Of a stretch of 64,000 bases of DNA, positions 46,463-55,122 are shown one piece after another. Positions within the stretch are counted from its first letter, which is position 1. Each line of letters opens with the position of its first letter. A model generated the notes under the pieces. That model ran no database searches. It was not told the origin of the DNA and saw only the letters and a program-made list of their open reading frames with translations. The translations under genes were made by a program, and so were the position numbers. This stretch comes from an uncultured Paracoccaceae bacterium (lineage in GTDB: Bacteria > Pseudomonadota > Alphaproteobacteria > Rhodobacterales > Rhodobacteraceae), in contig CANMQX010000002.1 of the NCBI GenBank assembly GCA_947500135.1, forward strand, positions 62,001 to 126,000. Direction: 5' to 3'.

Positions 46463-46972
46463 TTGAAGAAGTTTGAGCCGCAAAAGCTGTTGATATTGGC
46501 TTTAGTAACTACTTGCAGCCTGGCCGGCTGCACGCGCCAATCACAAACGGGTAGGGCGCTCGCATCTGCATCTGATATCAATTGCATGGCGCGAGCGATG
46601 TATTTTGAATCCAATCGCTCCAGCCGGGATGGGATGATCGCGGTAGGAAATGTTGTAATGAACCGTGTGCAGTCTGAAGATTTCCCGAACTCAATATGTG
46701 CTGTCGTCAGTCAGAAAAACCAGTTTGCACCTGGCGTGATGAACAGATCCTTCGACGGGCAGGGGCAAGCGCTAGCCAAGGCATCAGCCCGGGCGGTACT
46801 GGCTGGCGAGTTGCATCCGAACATCGGGGGCGCAAGATTTTTTCATGCCGCATGGTATGATGCCAATTTCAACAACATCCACTACGTCCTGACAGCTGGT
46901 GGAAACGCCTTCTATGAAAAACGGCGACCTGAGAACGTAACCTCGCCGAATCCGTTACCTCAGACTGAATAG
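46463..46972 (+). CDS. Cell-wall hydrolase (SleB family), predicted lipoprotein
   Basis: 169 residues from TTG 46463. This start gives a compact lipoprotein signal (KKFEPQKLLILALVTT, lipobox SLAGC) and sits about 30 bases after the predicted transcription start. The hydrolase_2 domain follows: INCMARAMYFESN with the catalytic Glu, GMIAVGNVVMNRV, SQKNQFAPG, GARFFHAAW. SleB-like enzymes cleave peptidoglycan glycan strands. The lipobox predicts anchoring in a membrane facing the periplasm. Confidence 0.82.
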   Translation: MKKFEPQKLLILALVTTCSLAGCTRQSQTGRALASASDINCMARAMYFESNRSSRDGMIAVGNVVMNRVQSEDFPNSICAVVSQKNQFAPGVMNRSFDGQGQALAKASARAVLAGELHPNIGGARFFHAAWYDANFNNIHYVLTAGGNAFYEKRRPENVTSPNPLPQTE

Positions 46973-47185
46973 CATGGACCCTTGATGGGCTTGTAGCAAA
47001 CAATTGGACGACACCGTGTCAGACCAGGCGATGCACATGCTCCCATCCTAGAACTCAGCCAATAGACATGATCAATCAAAGTGGCTTTGCTTGGGGGGCT
47101 GCCAAACGTGATGAGGTGTTTTGATCGTTCAAATGCGAAAATTGTTAAGTGGTTGATAGCTCAGGGGAAGGAGTCCTAATGATTA

Positions 47186-47241
47186 AGTCTCAGCATTTAA
47201 GAGTTCCGACACGCGTGTCGGAACTCTTAAATGCTGAGACT
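47186..47241. repeat. Perfect 56-bp palindrome without a spacer
   Basis: Two exact 28-base arms meet at ACG|CGT (47211-47216). Outer ends are AGTCTCAGCATTT and AAATGCTGAGACT; every one of 28 pairs matches and the next pair (47185/47242) fails. No T-tract follows on either strand. It lies in a 593-base gap (46973-47565) that otherwise holds only a weak frame at 47318-47527. Confidence 0.98.
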
Positions 47242-47565
47242 GCGCATCCAATGAATTCAATAGCTTAGATTGTATTAATGTTGAGACTCGAAAAATCGTA
47301 GAGATTTTGGATCTGCCGTGTCTAGACCAGACGTCCGCACAGGGTGCGGCAAGGGTCTAAAAGAGCCCAGAGTCACCGATGCTGTGCTGCGCACGAATGA
47401 CCGCTTCGGCGATTGGCGCGTATTCTGCGCTCGCACATTTGCCCGAATTCAGAAGGAGCAATTCAACCGTTTTTCACTTTTGATGCGTCCGGATGGAAAG
47501 GACGCTTTACAATTGCAAGTGATATGATATGTAAAGGATGCTTTCCATAGTTGGGATGATGCTAC

Positions 47566-47964
47566 ATGACCACTGAACAAGCCACATATCGATATTTCAA
47601 AGTCTTCATTCCCGCTATTCTCGTCTATGCTTTCGGTTCGGTGGGCCTGACTGTGACGGCTGAAAACGTCGCCGTACCCCCCATTGCTCTTTACGCGTTG
47701 TCGCTCGTTCCGATACTCGCGATGATGTGTGTGTTTTGGGCGCATTGGCGATTTGCTGGTGAGATCGATGAATATCTCCGTCTGATACAGATCAAGGCAA
47801 CCTTGGTTGGGGTCGCTTGCCTTTTGGTTGTCGCGTCGGGCTGGGGCACTTTGGAATTGTTGGCTGATGCTCCGAACTTACAAGTGTTCTGGTTGCTTCC
47901 GATCTTCTGGGTTTCTCACTCCGCAGCAACTGCCTTCATTTCCAAGAAGGAAGGCGTATTCTGA
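47566..47964 (+). CDS. Small membrane protein, function unknown
   Basis: 132 residues with four hydrophobic segments (VFIPAILVYAFGS, ALYALSLVPILAMMCVF, ATLVGVACLLVVASGW, VFWLLPIFWVS) and a short basic C-terminus. Its stop overlaps the start of an XRE-type regulator (TGATG), so the two form an operon. Such membrane-protein/HTH pairs occur widely, but this one is not recognised by name. The ribosome site is weak. Confidence 0.75.
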   Translation: MTTEQATYRYFKVFIPAILVYAFGSVGLTVTAENVAVPPIALYALSLVPILAMMCVFWAHWRFAGEIDEYLRLIQIKATLVGVACLLVVASGWGTLELLADAPNLQVFWLLPIFWVSHSAATAFISKKEGVF

Positions 47965-48230
47965 TGAAGAATGCGCTGAAGACGCTCCGTGCGGAGCGCG
48001 GCTGGTCGCAGGCGGTGTTAGGGGAATACGTCGACGTGTCACGCCAAACCATTAATGCGATTGAAGCGGAGCGATACGATCCTTCATTGCCTTTGGCCTT
48101 TAAGATCTCGCGAGTATTTCAACTTCGGATTGAAGAGATCTTTGACGATGACTCAGTAGTCGTTCGTTCTGAACTGCACGATGAAAGAAGTGCTACGCCG
48201 AGCTTGATCCGTTCGGCTGTGTCCAACTAG
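47964..48230 (+). CDS. XRE-family transcriptional regulator
   Basis: 88 residues. The helix-turn-helix fills residues 3-60: LKTLRAERGWSQAVLGEYVD, VSRQTINAIEAERYDPSLP and the FKISRVFQLRIEEIF tail typical of the short YozG/YgzD-like group. Translationally coupled to the membrane protein before it and 8 bases before the next frame. The 56-bp palindrome lies some 720 bases upstream. Confidence 0.9.
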   Translation: MKNALKTLRAERGWSQAVLGEYVDVSRQTINAIEAERYDPSLPLAFKISRVFQLRIEEIFDDDSVVVRSELHDERSATPSLIRSAVSN

Positions 48231-48256
48231 ACCTTGGCATGAAGGAAAACACAGTA

Positions 48257-48811
48257 GTGAAGACTGAGCGTCAGAAGATGGAGGCAGGTGAATGGTATAC
48301 CTGTCTTGATGAGGAGCTTGAGGCATTGCGCGTGGCTGCAAGTGCGGCCGTGCATGAGCACAACACGCTGCCGCCAACTGATCGGGGAAAGATAGCTTCA
48401 AAGCTAGCTAGGCTTGTTGAGGCAGAGGATGCAATTGTTGAGGCTCCGTTCCATTGCGCTTACGGCATCAATATCAAGCTTGGCAAAGACGTATTTTTGA
48501 ACGCGGGCTGCACGATCCTTGATTGCGCCACAGTTACAATCGGTGACCAGTGCCAATTGGGCCCCAACGTCCAAATTTACTGTGCTGAGCACCACAAAGA
48601 CCCGGTCAAACGAAGCGTCGACGGACTAGAGATCGCGCATCCCGTTTCGATTGGCAAACGCGTCTGGATTGGAGGAGGTGCGATCATCCTCGCTGGTGTT
48701 AGTATCGGTGAAGGAGCCGTCATCGGTGCAGGCAGCGTTGTGACAAAGGACGTTGAACCAGGGCAAGTCGTCGTCGGCAATCCAGCAAGGCCGATCCCAG
48801 CAAGTGAGTGA
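48257..48811 (+). CDS. Sugar O-acetyltransferase (maltose/galactoside acetyltransferase family)
   Basis: 184 residues from GTG 48257, which gives the usual family opening KTERQKMEAGEWY and has AAGGA upstream; ATG 48239 is the alternative. Mac domain at residues 5-60, then left-handed beta-helix hexapeptide repeats (FLNAGCTILDCATVTIGD) with the catalytic His in IYCAEHHKDP and the C-terminal VVVGNPARPI. Transfers acetyl from acetyl-CoA to a sugar hydroxyl. Confidence 0.9.
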   Translation: MKTERQKMEAGEWYTCLDEELEALRVAASAAVHEHNTLPPTDRGKIASKLARLVEAEDAIVEAPFHCAYGINIKLGKDVFLNAGCTILDCATVTIGDQCQLGPNVQIYCAEHHKDPVKRSVDGLEIAHPVSIGKRVWIGGGAIILAGVSIGEGAVIGAGSVVTKDVEPGQVVVGNPARPIPASE

Positions 48812-49117
48812 TGCCAGAGGCGTAAAATTCTGGATTCGTGACGGACTGGTTCCTCAAGCGGCTGCGTGGCGGCGAGTCGACCTTAACACAATATTCCGGA
48901 TGCCGCGGATAAGAGGCAAAATCTCAGCAATCTTCAGTATTCTGCCTAACTGGCAAGATCATTGATAGAACAAGTAACGTGCAGGAACAGAGACGCGCTA
49001 CGACCAATTGAACGAGTCTCATTAATTCAGTCTCATTATATAGCCACTCCGACAATATGCCCCGCCTACAGAAATTATACGTATAATCAGTATTATGTTA
49101 AATATGGTACAAATATC
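48812..49117. other. AT-rich gap between convergent genes
   Basis: No gene or hairpin recognised. 49040-49130 is notably AT-rich. Confidence 0.4.
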
Positions 49118-50284
49118 TCAATTCACCTCAAACAAATCCCGTGTGTAGGTCTTGTCCGTAACGTCTTGAATTTCATCGGTTATGCGATTTGCCAGGATCA
49201 GGTCGGCAGCGGCCTTGAACGTGTTTAGGTCCGTCTCAACGTGGCTGTGAAAGAAATCATCCTGATCCAAAACCGGCTCATAGACGATGCATGTGATGCC
49301 TTTAGCCTTGATCCGTTTCATAATGCCTTGAATGGAACTGTCCCGGTAGTTATCGGACCCGGCTTTCATGACCAACCTGTAAATACCGACGACCTTTGGG
49401 CTTTTTGCGATGATCTGTTCGGCGATGAAGTCCTTGCGCGTGCTGTTGGATTGCACGATGGCGGCGATCAGGTTTTGCGGAACCTGTTCGTAATTCGACA
49501 ACAGCTGCTTGGTGTCCTTGGGCAGACAATATCCGCCATAACCGAAGGATGGATTGTTGTAATGGCTGCCGATACGTGGGTCGAGGCAGACGCCTTCGAT
49601 CACCTCGCGGGCGTCCAGTCCATGGGCCATGGCATAGCTGTCAAGTTCGTTAAAATAGGCAACGCGCATGGCTAGAAAAGTGTTTGAAAATAGCTTGATC
49701 GCCTCGGCTTCGGTCGATTTGGAGAACAGGACGGGCATGCCCTTGTCAATCGCACCGTCGACGAGCAATTGGGCAAAGGTCATTGCGGCATCGGTATGGG
49801 CGCCGACAACGATCCGGGATGGATGAAGGTTGTCTTCCAACGCCCTGCCCTCGCGCAGAAACTCGGGCGAAAAGATGATGCCATCATAATCAACTTGTTG
49901 ACGTAGCTCTGCCGTGAAACCTACTGGAATTGTTGATTTAATTATGATCGTGGCATTGGGCGCAAACTGGCGCACATCGGCAATAACGGACCGCACGCTG
50001 CTGGTATCAAACAGGTTTGTTTTGGGGTCATAATTTGTGGGCGTCGCCACGATCACAAAATCAGCACCCTCATATGCGGCACGCGGCTCTGTTGTTGCGC
50101 TCAGGTCAAGTGTCTGTTCCGCCATGAAAGATCGCATCAAATCATCTTCGATTGTCGGGCGGCGGTTATTGACGTCATCAACCCGACCCTGATCGATATC
50201 AATGGCCACAACTGTGTTATGCTGGGCCAACAATACCGCATTGGACAACCCGACATAGCCCAGGCCCGCTACCGCAATCTTCAT
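49118..50284 (-). CDS. UDP-glucose/GDP-mannose dehydrogenase family (probable UDP-glucose 6-dehydrogenase)
   Basis: 388 residues from ATG 50284 (AAGGAAAC upstream). NAD-binding GLGYVGL at 7-13, VATPTNYD near 79, FSPEFLREG near 138 and the catalytic Cys at 253 in [13 protein letters not shown]. The enzyme oxidises UDP-glucose to UDP-glucuronate in two steps for capsule, exopolysaccharide or lipopolysaccharide precursors. The ~388-residue length and FSPEFLREG favour the bacterial UDP-glucose type. No polysaccharide cluster is adjacent. Confidence 0.9.
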   Translation of the reverse strand: MKIAVAGLGYVGLSNAVLLAQHNTVVAIDIDQGRVDDVNNRRPTIEDDLMRSFMAEQTLDLSATTEPRAAYEGADFVIVATPTNYDPKTNLFDTSSVRSVIADVRQFAPNATIIIKSTIPVGFTAELRQQVDYDGIIFSPEFLREGRALEDNLHPSRIVVGAHTDAAMTFAQLLVDGAIDKGMPVLFSKSTEAEAIKLFSNTFLAMRVAYFNELDSYAMAHGLDAREVIEGVCLDPRIGSHYNNPSFGYGGYCLPKDTKQLLSNYEQVPQNLIAAIVQSNSTRKDFIAEQIIAKSPKVVGIYRLVMKAGSDNYRDSSIQGIMKRIKAKGITCIVYEPVLDQDDFFHSHVETDLNTFKAAADLILANRITDEIQDVTDKTYTRDLFEVN

Positions 50285-50415
50285 CTCAGGTTTCCTTGTT
50301 ACTCTGCGTATATTTGTCGTTACAGCACCACGCCAAAACCGACAATTTGTTTTCTGCGCATCTGCCAGCGACCATGCCCAACGTGACCCCTGCCCCGGGT
50401 TCACCAATGATTCCT

Positions 50416-50437
50416 CTTTTGATCAAGTAATCAAAAG
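50416..50437 (+). other. Short inverted repeat before aroQ
   Basis: CTTTTGAT, 6-base loop, ATCAAAAG. It ends six bases before the aroQ ribosome site; it could be an operator or a translational hairpin. Confidence 0.4.
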
Positions 50438-50452
50438 TGTTAGAGGATGACC

Positions 50453-50899
50453 ATGAGCCAATCTATCCTTATCCTGAACGGTCCGAACCTCAACCTGCTG
50501 GGCACGCGCCAGCCAGAGGTTTACGGCACCACCACGCTAAGCGACATTGAAGCCATCTGCATGCGCAAGGCTGATGCGCTGGGGGTTTCCATGTCCTTCA
50601 TGCAGTCCAATCATGAAGGCGCATTGGTCGATGCGCTTCACGATGCCAAGGGCACGCATGATGGGGTCGTTTTGAACGCTGGGGCCTATACACATACGTC
50701 TGTGGCGATCCGGGACGCGATTTCCGCGACCATGCTGCCAGTGATCGAGCTGCACCTGTCAAACATCCATGCCCGCGAAGAATTCCGGCATCATTCGCAT
50801 ATCGCGGCTGTTGTTGTTGGTCAGATTTGCGGGTTCGGTGCGCAGGGTTATCCCTTGGCGATGGATGCGCTGATCACCCATCTGGGAGAAGACAAATGA
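50453..50899 (+). CDS. aroQ: 3-dehydroquinate dehydratase, type II
   Basis: 148 residues from ATG 50453, favoured by AGAGGA five bases upstream over ATG 50447. Type II signatures: ILNGPNLNLLGTRQPEVYG (catalytic Arg and flexible-loop Tyr), MQSNHEGALVD, VLNAGAYTHTSVAIRDA, and the active-site His in EFRHHSHIA. Catalyses dehydration of 3-dehydroquinate to 3-dehydroshikimate in the shikimate pathway. Overlaps the luxR-type gene downstream (ATGA). Confidence 0.96.
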   Translation: MSQSILILNGPNLNLLGTRQPEVYGTTTLSDIEAICMRKADALGVSMSFMQSNHEGALVDALHDAKGTHDGVVLNAGAYTHTSVAIRDAISATMLPVIELHLSNIHAREEFRHHSHIAAVVVGQICGFGAQGYPLAMDALITHLGEDK

Positions 50900-51657
50900 G
50901 CGATTTTGTCAAACATCTGGACCGGCTGACAAACGCCCAGACGGTCGAGGAATTGTGGGATCTGCATACCAAGCAGATGCAGACCTATGGGTTTGACCGG
51001 CTGATGTACGGGTTTACACGCTACCGGACCTCCAGTTCATTGGGTGATCCGCAGGATTGGGTGCTGCTATCCACACAAAGCCCCGAATATATGAAGGTCT
51101 TCTTTGACGAAGGTCTGTACTATCACGCCCCGATGCTCAAATGGGCCCTGGCCAATGACGGTGCCTGCAGCTGGCGCTGGATGATGAACATGAGCCGGAT
51201 CGACAACCTGACACCCAGCGAAAAACGGGTGATGGAGTTCAACAAATCCATGGATGTGACGGCGGGCTATACGGTCAGCTTCCGCTCAATCTCGGAACGC
51301 ACCAAAGCGGCGATTGCGCTGACGGCCAAGGTTGGCCTGACGCAGGATGCGGTTGAACAGACCTGGGCCAAACATGGTGACGAGATTATCGTGATGAACA
51401 ACGTCATGCATCTCAAACTGCTGACCCTGCCCTATTCGGGTGAACGGAACCTGACCAAGCGACAGCGCGAAGTGCTGCAATGGGTTGGGGATGGCAAGAC
51501 AACGCAGGACATCGCCATTCTGCTGGGGCTGACAGCCGCGACTGTGGAAAAGCACCTGCGCCTGGCCCGCGAGGCGCTGGATGTGGAAACAACGGCGCAG
51601 GCGGTCCTGAAAGCGGCCTTCTACAACCAGATGTTCATTGTGGATGCAGAGATCTAG
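50896..51657 (+). CDS. LuxR-family transcriptional regulator with autoinducer-binding domain
   Basis: 253 residues. N-terminal autoinducer-binding-type domain (residues ~15-165; FDRLMYGFTRY, SWRWMMNM, KAAIALTAKVG) and C-terminal LuxR helix-turn-helix (LTKRQREVLQWVGDGKTTQD to TVEKHLRLAREAL). No luxI is near, so it is an orphan or responds to a signal made elsewhere. Four-base overlap with aroQ makes it co-expressed with a shikimate enzyme. A 21-bp palindrome lies 92 bases downstream. Confidence 0.92.
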   Translation: MSDFVKHLDRLTNAQTVEELWDLHTKQMQTYGFDRLMYGFTRYRTSSSLGDPQDWVLLSTQSPEYMKVFFDEGLYYHAPMLKWALANDGACSWRWMMNMSRIDNLTPSEKRVMEFNKSMDVTAGYTVSFRSISERTKAAIALTAKVGLTQDAVEQTWAKHGDEIIVMNNVMHLKLLTLPYSGERNLTKRQREVLQWVGDGKTTQDIAILLGLTAATVEKHLRLAREALDVETTAQAVLKAAFYNQMFIVDAEI

Positions 51658-51749
51658 TACCCATTTTGCGCAGTAATCTTTCGTCTGACGTCGGGTGAAA
51701 AGTTCGCAACTTGCGTATTGAGTAAGGTTTCCCTGACTTTCGTTACGCC

Positions 51750-51770
51750 GTGTAAATTGGCAAATTACAC
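51750..51770. promoter_or_regulatory. Near-perfect 21-bp palindrome, candidate operator
   Basis: GTGTAAATT-GGC-AAATTACAC: 9 of 10 symmetric pairs match around G51760. Located after the LuxR gene and before the structured RNA region; size and symmetry suit a dimeric regulator. Confidence 0.6.
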
Positions 51771-51789
51771 ATGTTCCGTGAGTGGTGGC

Positions 51790-51992
51790 CTAAGGCCTGG
51801 GAACAGCGACAAGCACCCCTTGTGATTGCAAGGCACTGCTGATCGTGCCGGGTAACCGGACGCTGATATCTTGGGTTTGCCCAACGATATCAGCACTTCG
51901 ATGTATGCCTGTCACCGTCCCAAACTCGACAGGCATGATAAACATCGCAGCGGCACCGCATTTCTCCCGAGTGCGGTGCCGCGTCGTTTTCA
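51790..51992 (+). ncRNA. Candidate structured non-coding RNA ending in a terminator
   Basis: A run of hairpins without a reading frame: CCGG-GTAA-CCGG (tetraloop) around 51849-51860; GCTGATATC/GATATCAGC (51862-51870 and 51886-51894) enclosing TTGGG/CCCAA; ATGCCTGTC/GACAGGCAT (51905-51936 region); and a terminator-like GCGGCACCGCA/TGCGGTGCCGC (51950-51982, 11 perfect pairs) followed by GTCGTTTT. Ends are approximate. An sRNA or a long 5' leader of the next gene are both possible; the terminal hairpin favours a separate RNA or the luxR 3' end. Confidence 0.5.
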
Positions 51993-52107
51993 CCCTTTAA
52001 AAACACATGTCCGGACACGAAATGTCTGGCGTTCCGACACGGAATTTGTTGAATCCTAAGGGGTGAATACCTTTTTTCATGCTTGTGACCGCCAAGGACA
52101 AACACGG

Positions 52108-52914
52108 ATGACCAAGAAAACCGAATCTCTCGAACTGCGCCTTTCACCGGAACTCAAGGATGCGCTGAGCAATGTTAGCAAATCTCGCGGTGCCCCAATG
52201 AGCCAGATTGTCAGGTCCCTGGTCGAACGCGAGGTCAATGGCGGGTCACAAGCAACAATAGCTGAAAAGGGATCCATCATGACCAACCCAACCTTCGCGC
52301 GCGTGGCCGCTGCCAGCGTTATCATCCTTGGCATTGCCAGCCTATCGCTGGTGGCTGAAACCTCGCCCGCCTCTGCCGGTGCAACCGCCCGTATGACCTT
52401 TGCCGAATTTGACCGCGACGGTGATGGTGCTGTCACGCCCGATGAATTCAATGCGGTGATGACCGGCTGGGATGCCGATATCGTGGAAGAGGATGATGCT
52501 TTCGTCCTGCCTGCAGCATGCGACGCCGTTTTCGACAATGACGCAGATGAAGAGATCGGCAGCGATGCGCTTTTCGCTGAATATGATCTGGATCAGAATG
52601 GGACGGTCTCATTTGCCGAGGTTAAGATCGCGACCGAGGCGCAATTGACGATAGAGTTCCAAGACGCCGACCAAAACGGCGATGGGCTGCTCAGTATGGA
52701 TGAGGCTACAGATCGGCCGCTTACCGTCGCAGAACTGGTCGCGGCAGAAATCCCAAACGCCTGTGCGGAAGCGCTCGTGGCCCAGGATGCCGAAATGCGG
52801 GCAGAACATGATGGTGAATTTGATGATCCGGTCGAACAACGCATCCAGTTTGCAGCGATGGACGTCAATCTGGACGGGCATATCACTATGACCGAGTATC
52901 TGGAAAACAACTAA
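52108..52914 (+). CDS. Ribbon-helix-helix / transmembrane / EF-hand fusion protein
   Basis: 268 residues from ATG 52108 (AAGGAC upstream). Residues 6-45 form a ribbon-helix-helix DNA-binding segment (SLELRLSPELKDAL, GAPMSQIVRSLVEREV). Residues 62-82 are a hydrophobic helix (FARVAAASVIILGIASLSLV) followed by ASAGA, a possible signal-peptidase site. Then come four EF-hand calcium loops: DRDGDGAVTPDE at 102-113, DLDQNGTVSFAE at 160-171, DQNGDGLLSMDE at 189-200 and DVNLDGHITMTE near the end. An internal ATG at 52279 with its own AAGGGAT site would give just the exported EF-hand protein. Function is inference. Confidence 0.82.
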   Translation: MTKKTESLELRLSPELKDALSNVSKSRGAPMSQIVRSLVEREVNGGSQATIAEKGSIMTNPTFARVAAASVIILGIASLSLVAETSPASAGATARMTFAEFDRDGDGAVTPDEFNAVMTGWDADIVEEDDAFVLPAACDAVFDNDADEEIGSDALFAEYDLDQNGTVSFAEVKIATEAQLTIEFQDADQNGDGLLSMDEATDRPLTVAELVAAEIPNACAEALVAQDAEMRAEHDGEFDDPVEQRIQFAAMDVNLDGHITMTEYLENN

Positions 52915-52944
52915 CGGTCTGGCATAACTGCCATCCAAACAAAA

Positions 52945-52973
52945 AAGGCCCACCGGCTAAACCTGTGGGCCTT
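52945..52973. terminator. Bidirectional Rho-independent terminator
   Basis: AAGGCCCAC, 11-base loop, GTGGGCCTT, with A-run on the left and TTCTTTT on the right. Serves the EF-hand gene (+) and the tsf gene (-), whose stops flank it. Confidence 0.85.
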
Positions 52974-52994
52974 CTTTTCGTAAGCGATCGGGTC

Positions 52995-53867
52995 TTAGCC
53001 GTTCAACTTGGCCACTTCCGCAGCAAAGTCTTCTTCGACTTTCTCGATACCTTCGCCAACGGCAAGGCGGACGAAACCACTGACTTCAACACCGGCTTCT
53101 TCGGCTGCCTTTGCAACCGTAAGGTCAGGGTTCACCACGAATTGCTGGTTCAGCAATGTGACCTCGGCCATGTATTTCTTCATCCGGCCAATAATCATCT
53201 TTTCGATCACAGCTTCCGGTTTGCCGCTTTCACGGGCGATATCCATCTGGACCTGCTTTTCTTTCTCGACAACTGACGGATCAAGATCAGCCTCGGACAA
53301 AGACGCCGGGTTGGCAGCAGCAACGTGCATGGCAACCTGACGGCCAAATGCAGCATTGTCGCCTTTCAGCGCCACCAGAACACCAATCGCGCCCATGCCA
53401 TCGGCTGCGGCGTTGTGGACGTAAGTGACCACTGTATCGCCTTCCATGGATGCCATGCGACGAACCGACATGTTTTCACCGATCACGGCAACCGCATCAG
53501 TCACTGTCTGCTCAACCGTCTTGCCGCCCATGTCAGCCGCTTTCAGCGCATCCACATCGGACACGCCCAATGCGACGTCAGCAATGCCAGCAACCATTTT
53601 CTGGAAGTCAGCGTTCTTGGCGACAAAGTCGGTTTCAGAGTTCACTTCAACCGCAACACCTTTGCCGTCCTTGACCGCAACGGCGACAAGGCCTTCGGCA
53701 GCGGTACGGCCGGATTTTTTGGCGGCCTTGGCAAGGCCCTTGGTGCGCAGCCAGTCAACGGCGGCTTCCATGTCGCCGTCGTTTTCTGTCAGCGCCTTTT
53801 TGGCGTCCATCATGCCTGCGCCTGTGCTGTCGCGCAGCTCTTTCACCATTGCAGCGGTGATTGCCAT
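52995..53867 (-). CDS. tsf: Translation elongation factor Ts
   Basis: 290 residues. N-terminal UBA-like domain with the conserved [19 protein letters not shown], then core [16 protein letters not shown] and [13 protein letters not shown]-Ts exchanges GDP for GTP on EF-Tu during translation. Located 72 bases after rpsB on the same strand, the standard rpsB-tsf arrangement. Ends at the bidirectional terminator 52945-52973. Confidence 0.98.
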   Translation of the reverse strand: MAITAAMVKELRDSTGAGMMDAKKALTENDGDMEAAVDWLRTKGLAKAAKKSGRTAAEGLVAVAVKDGKGVAVEVNSETDFVAKNADFQKMVAGIADVALGVSDVDALKAADMGGKTVEQTVTDAVAVIGENMSVRRMASMEGDTVVTYVHNAAADGMGAIGVLVALKGDNAAFGRQVAMHVAAANPASLSEADLDPSVVEKEKQVQMDIARESGKPEAVIEKMIIGRMKKYMAEVTLLNQQFVVNPDLTVAKAAEEAGVEVSGFVRLAVGEGIEKVEEDFAAEVAKLNG

Positions 53868-53939
53868 GTTACTTCTCCTTGGAGGTATTGGAATGTCTGC
53901 GGGCGGGGTAAGCCCCCTGCCCGACTGTTTTATGACCGC

Positions 53940-54737
53940 TTAGGAAGCAGGCGCTTCTTCGGCTGGTGCGGCGTCAGCTGCGGCTTCTTCAACCACGACT
54001 TCTTCGGCCAGCTCTTCCATGGCACCCATGTCAACGCCAGCGGCACCCAGTTGTGCAGTCATACCGTCAAGGGCGGCACGGGCTGCCAAATCGGTATAAA
54101 GCGCGATGGCACGGGCCGCATCATCATTGCCGGGGATGATGTAATCAACACCATCGGGTGAACAGTTGGTATCAACCACGGCCACAACGGGGATGCCCAG
54201 CTTCTTGGCTTCTGCGATGGCCAGATCTTCTTTGTTCACGTCGATGACGAAAAGCAGATCAGGCGTACCGCCCATTTCGCGGATACCGCCCAAGGACGCT
54301 TCCAGTTTGCCCTGCTCACGCTCCATGCCAAGACGCTCTTTCTTGGTCAGACCGGCGAAACCGTTGGCCGCAGCTTCATCAATGGCCTTCAGCCGGTTGA
54401 TGGATTGCGAAACAGTCTGCCAGTTGGTCAGCGTGCCGCCCAACCAGCGGTGGTTCATGTAGAACTGGGCGGATTTTTCAGCCGCGTCCAGAATCGGCTT
54501 TTGCGCCTGACGCTTTGTGCCGACGAACAGTACGCGACCGCCCTTGGCAACAGTGTCACGGATGACCTGCAACGCCTGGTCCAGCATTGGAACCGTCTGT
54601 GTCAGGTCCATGATGTGGATGCCGTTGCGGCTGCCGTAAATATAAGATTGCATCTTTGGGTTCCAGCGCGCTGTCTGGTGACCAAAGTGAACGCCAGCCT
54701 CAAGCAACTGACGCATGGAGAACTCGGGAAGAGCCAT
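53940..54737 (-). CDS. rpsB: 30S ribosomal protein S2
   Basis: 265 residues. Signatures: [42 protein letters not shown] and [20 protein letters not shown]. Structural protein of the small ribosomal subunit. The C-terminal extension beyond about residue 235 is rich in Ala and Glu ([19 protein letters not shown]), common in alphaproteobacteria. A promoter lies at 54855-54883, giving a leader of about 110 bases. Confidence 0.98.
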   Translation of the reverse strand: MALPEFSMRQLLEAGVHFGHQTARWNPKMQSYIYGSRNGIHIMDLTQTVPMLDQALQVIRDTVAKGGRVLFVGTKRQAQKPILDAAEKSAQFYMNHRWLGGTLTNWQTVSQSINRLKAIDEAAANGFAGLTKKERLGMEREQGKLEASLGGIREMGGTPDLLFVIDVNKEDLAIAEAKKLGIPVVAVVDTNCSPDGVDYIIPGNDDAARAIALYTDLAARAALDGMTAQLGAAGVDMGAMEELAEEVVVEEAAADAAPAEEAPAS

Positions 54738-54854
54738 GTCGTTTTCCTTTTCCGGTTTCTAGCCTCAGCGGGGGATCAGCGTTTTGCCAACCGGTGGATC
54801 GTCTGGGATTTCTCCCCAACCGACCCGCCCCCGCCTGCGGGATTTAGTGAGCGC

Positions 54855-54883
54855 GCTATAGCGAGCGTTTGTTGGGGTTGCAA
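54855..54883 (-). promoter_or_regulatory. Probable rpsB-tsf promoter
   Basis: Minus strand TTGCAA (54883-54878), 17-base spacer, TATAGC (54860-54855). Transcription would begin near 54847, leaving a leader of about 110 bases that could hold autoregulatory structure. The remaining gap to 55088 contains only an unconvincing plus-strand frame (54869-55084). Confidence 0.6.
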
Positions 54884-55088
54884 GCCTTGTGTTGTGTTCT
54901 GTGCAGGTATTTTGGCAGGGCACGCCGCGTAAACGGTTTGACCGGTGCGGACACCGCAAAGAATGACGATGGCGATCTTACCGGGGTCGAAGTTGTGCAG
55001 AAAGATGCAGGCGCGGGCATATTGGCGGTAACCGCCTTTGACATTGCTGACGATGTCGATGCCAAGGGTGTCAGCGTTCGGTAAGGTT

Positions 55089-55116
55089 TGGCCGGTCCGC
55101 TTTTACGGACCGGCCA
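55089..55116 (-). terminator. Strong hairpin after the HupE-family gene
   Basis: TGGCCGGTCCG, 6-base loop, CGGACCGGCCA: 11 perfect pairs, six bases after the stop at 55123. No T-tract on the minus side, so termination is likely but not certain. Confidence 0.5.
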
Positions 55117-55122
55117 CCCTAT

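Noticed and set aside
47186..47241. 56-bp palindrome as a transcription terminator
   Set aside because: No T-tract on either strand and no loop; the arms are much longer than terminators need.
47318..47527. 69-codon frame with GTG start
   Set aside because: No ribosome site, no family and low coding character.
53325..54161. 278-codon plus-strand frame
   Set aside because: Antisense to tsf and rpsB, both certain.
54869..55084. Plus-strand frame upstream of rpsB (TTG start)
   Set aside because: The second half has coding-like composition, but there is no ribosome site, it starts inside the rpsB promoter region, and no family is recognised.
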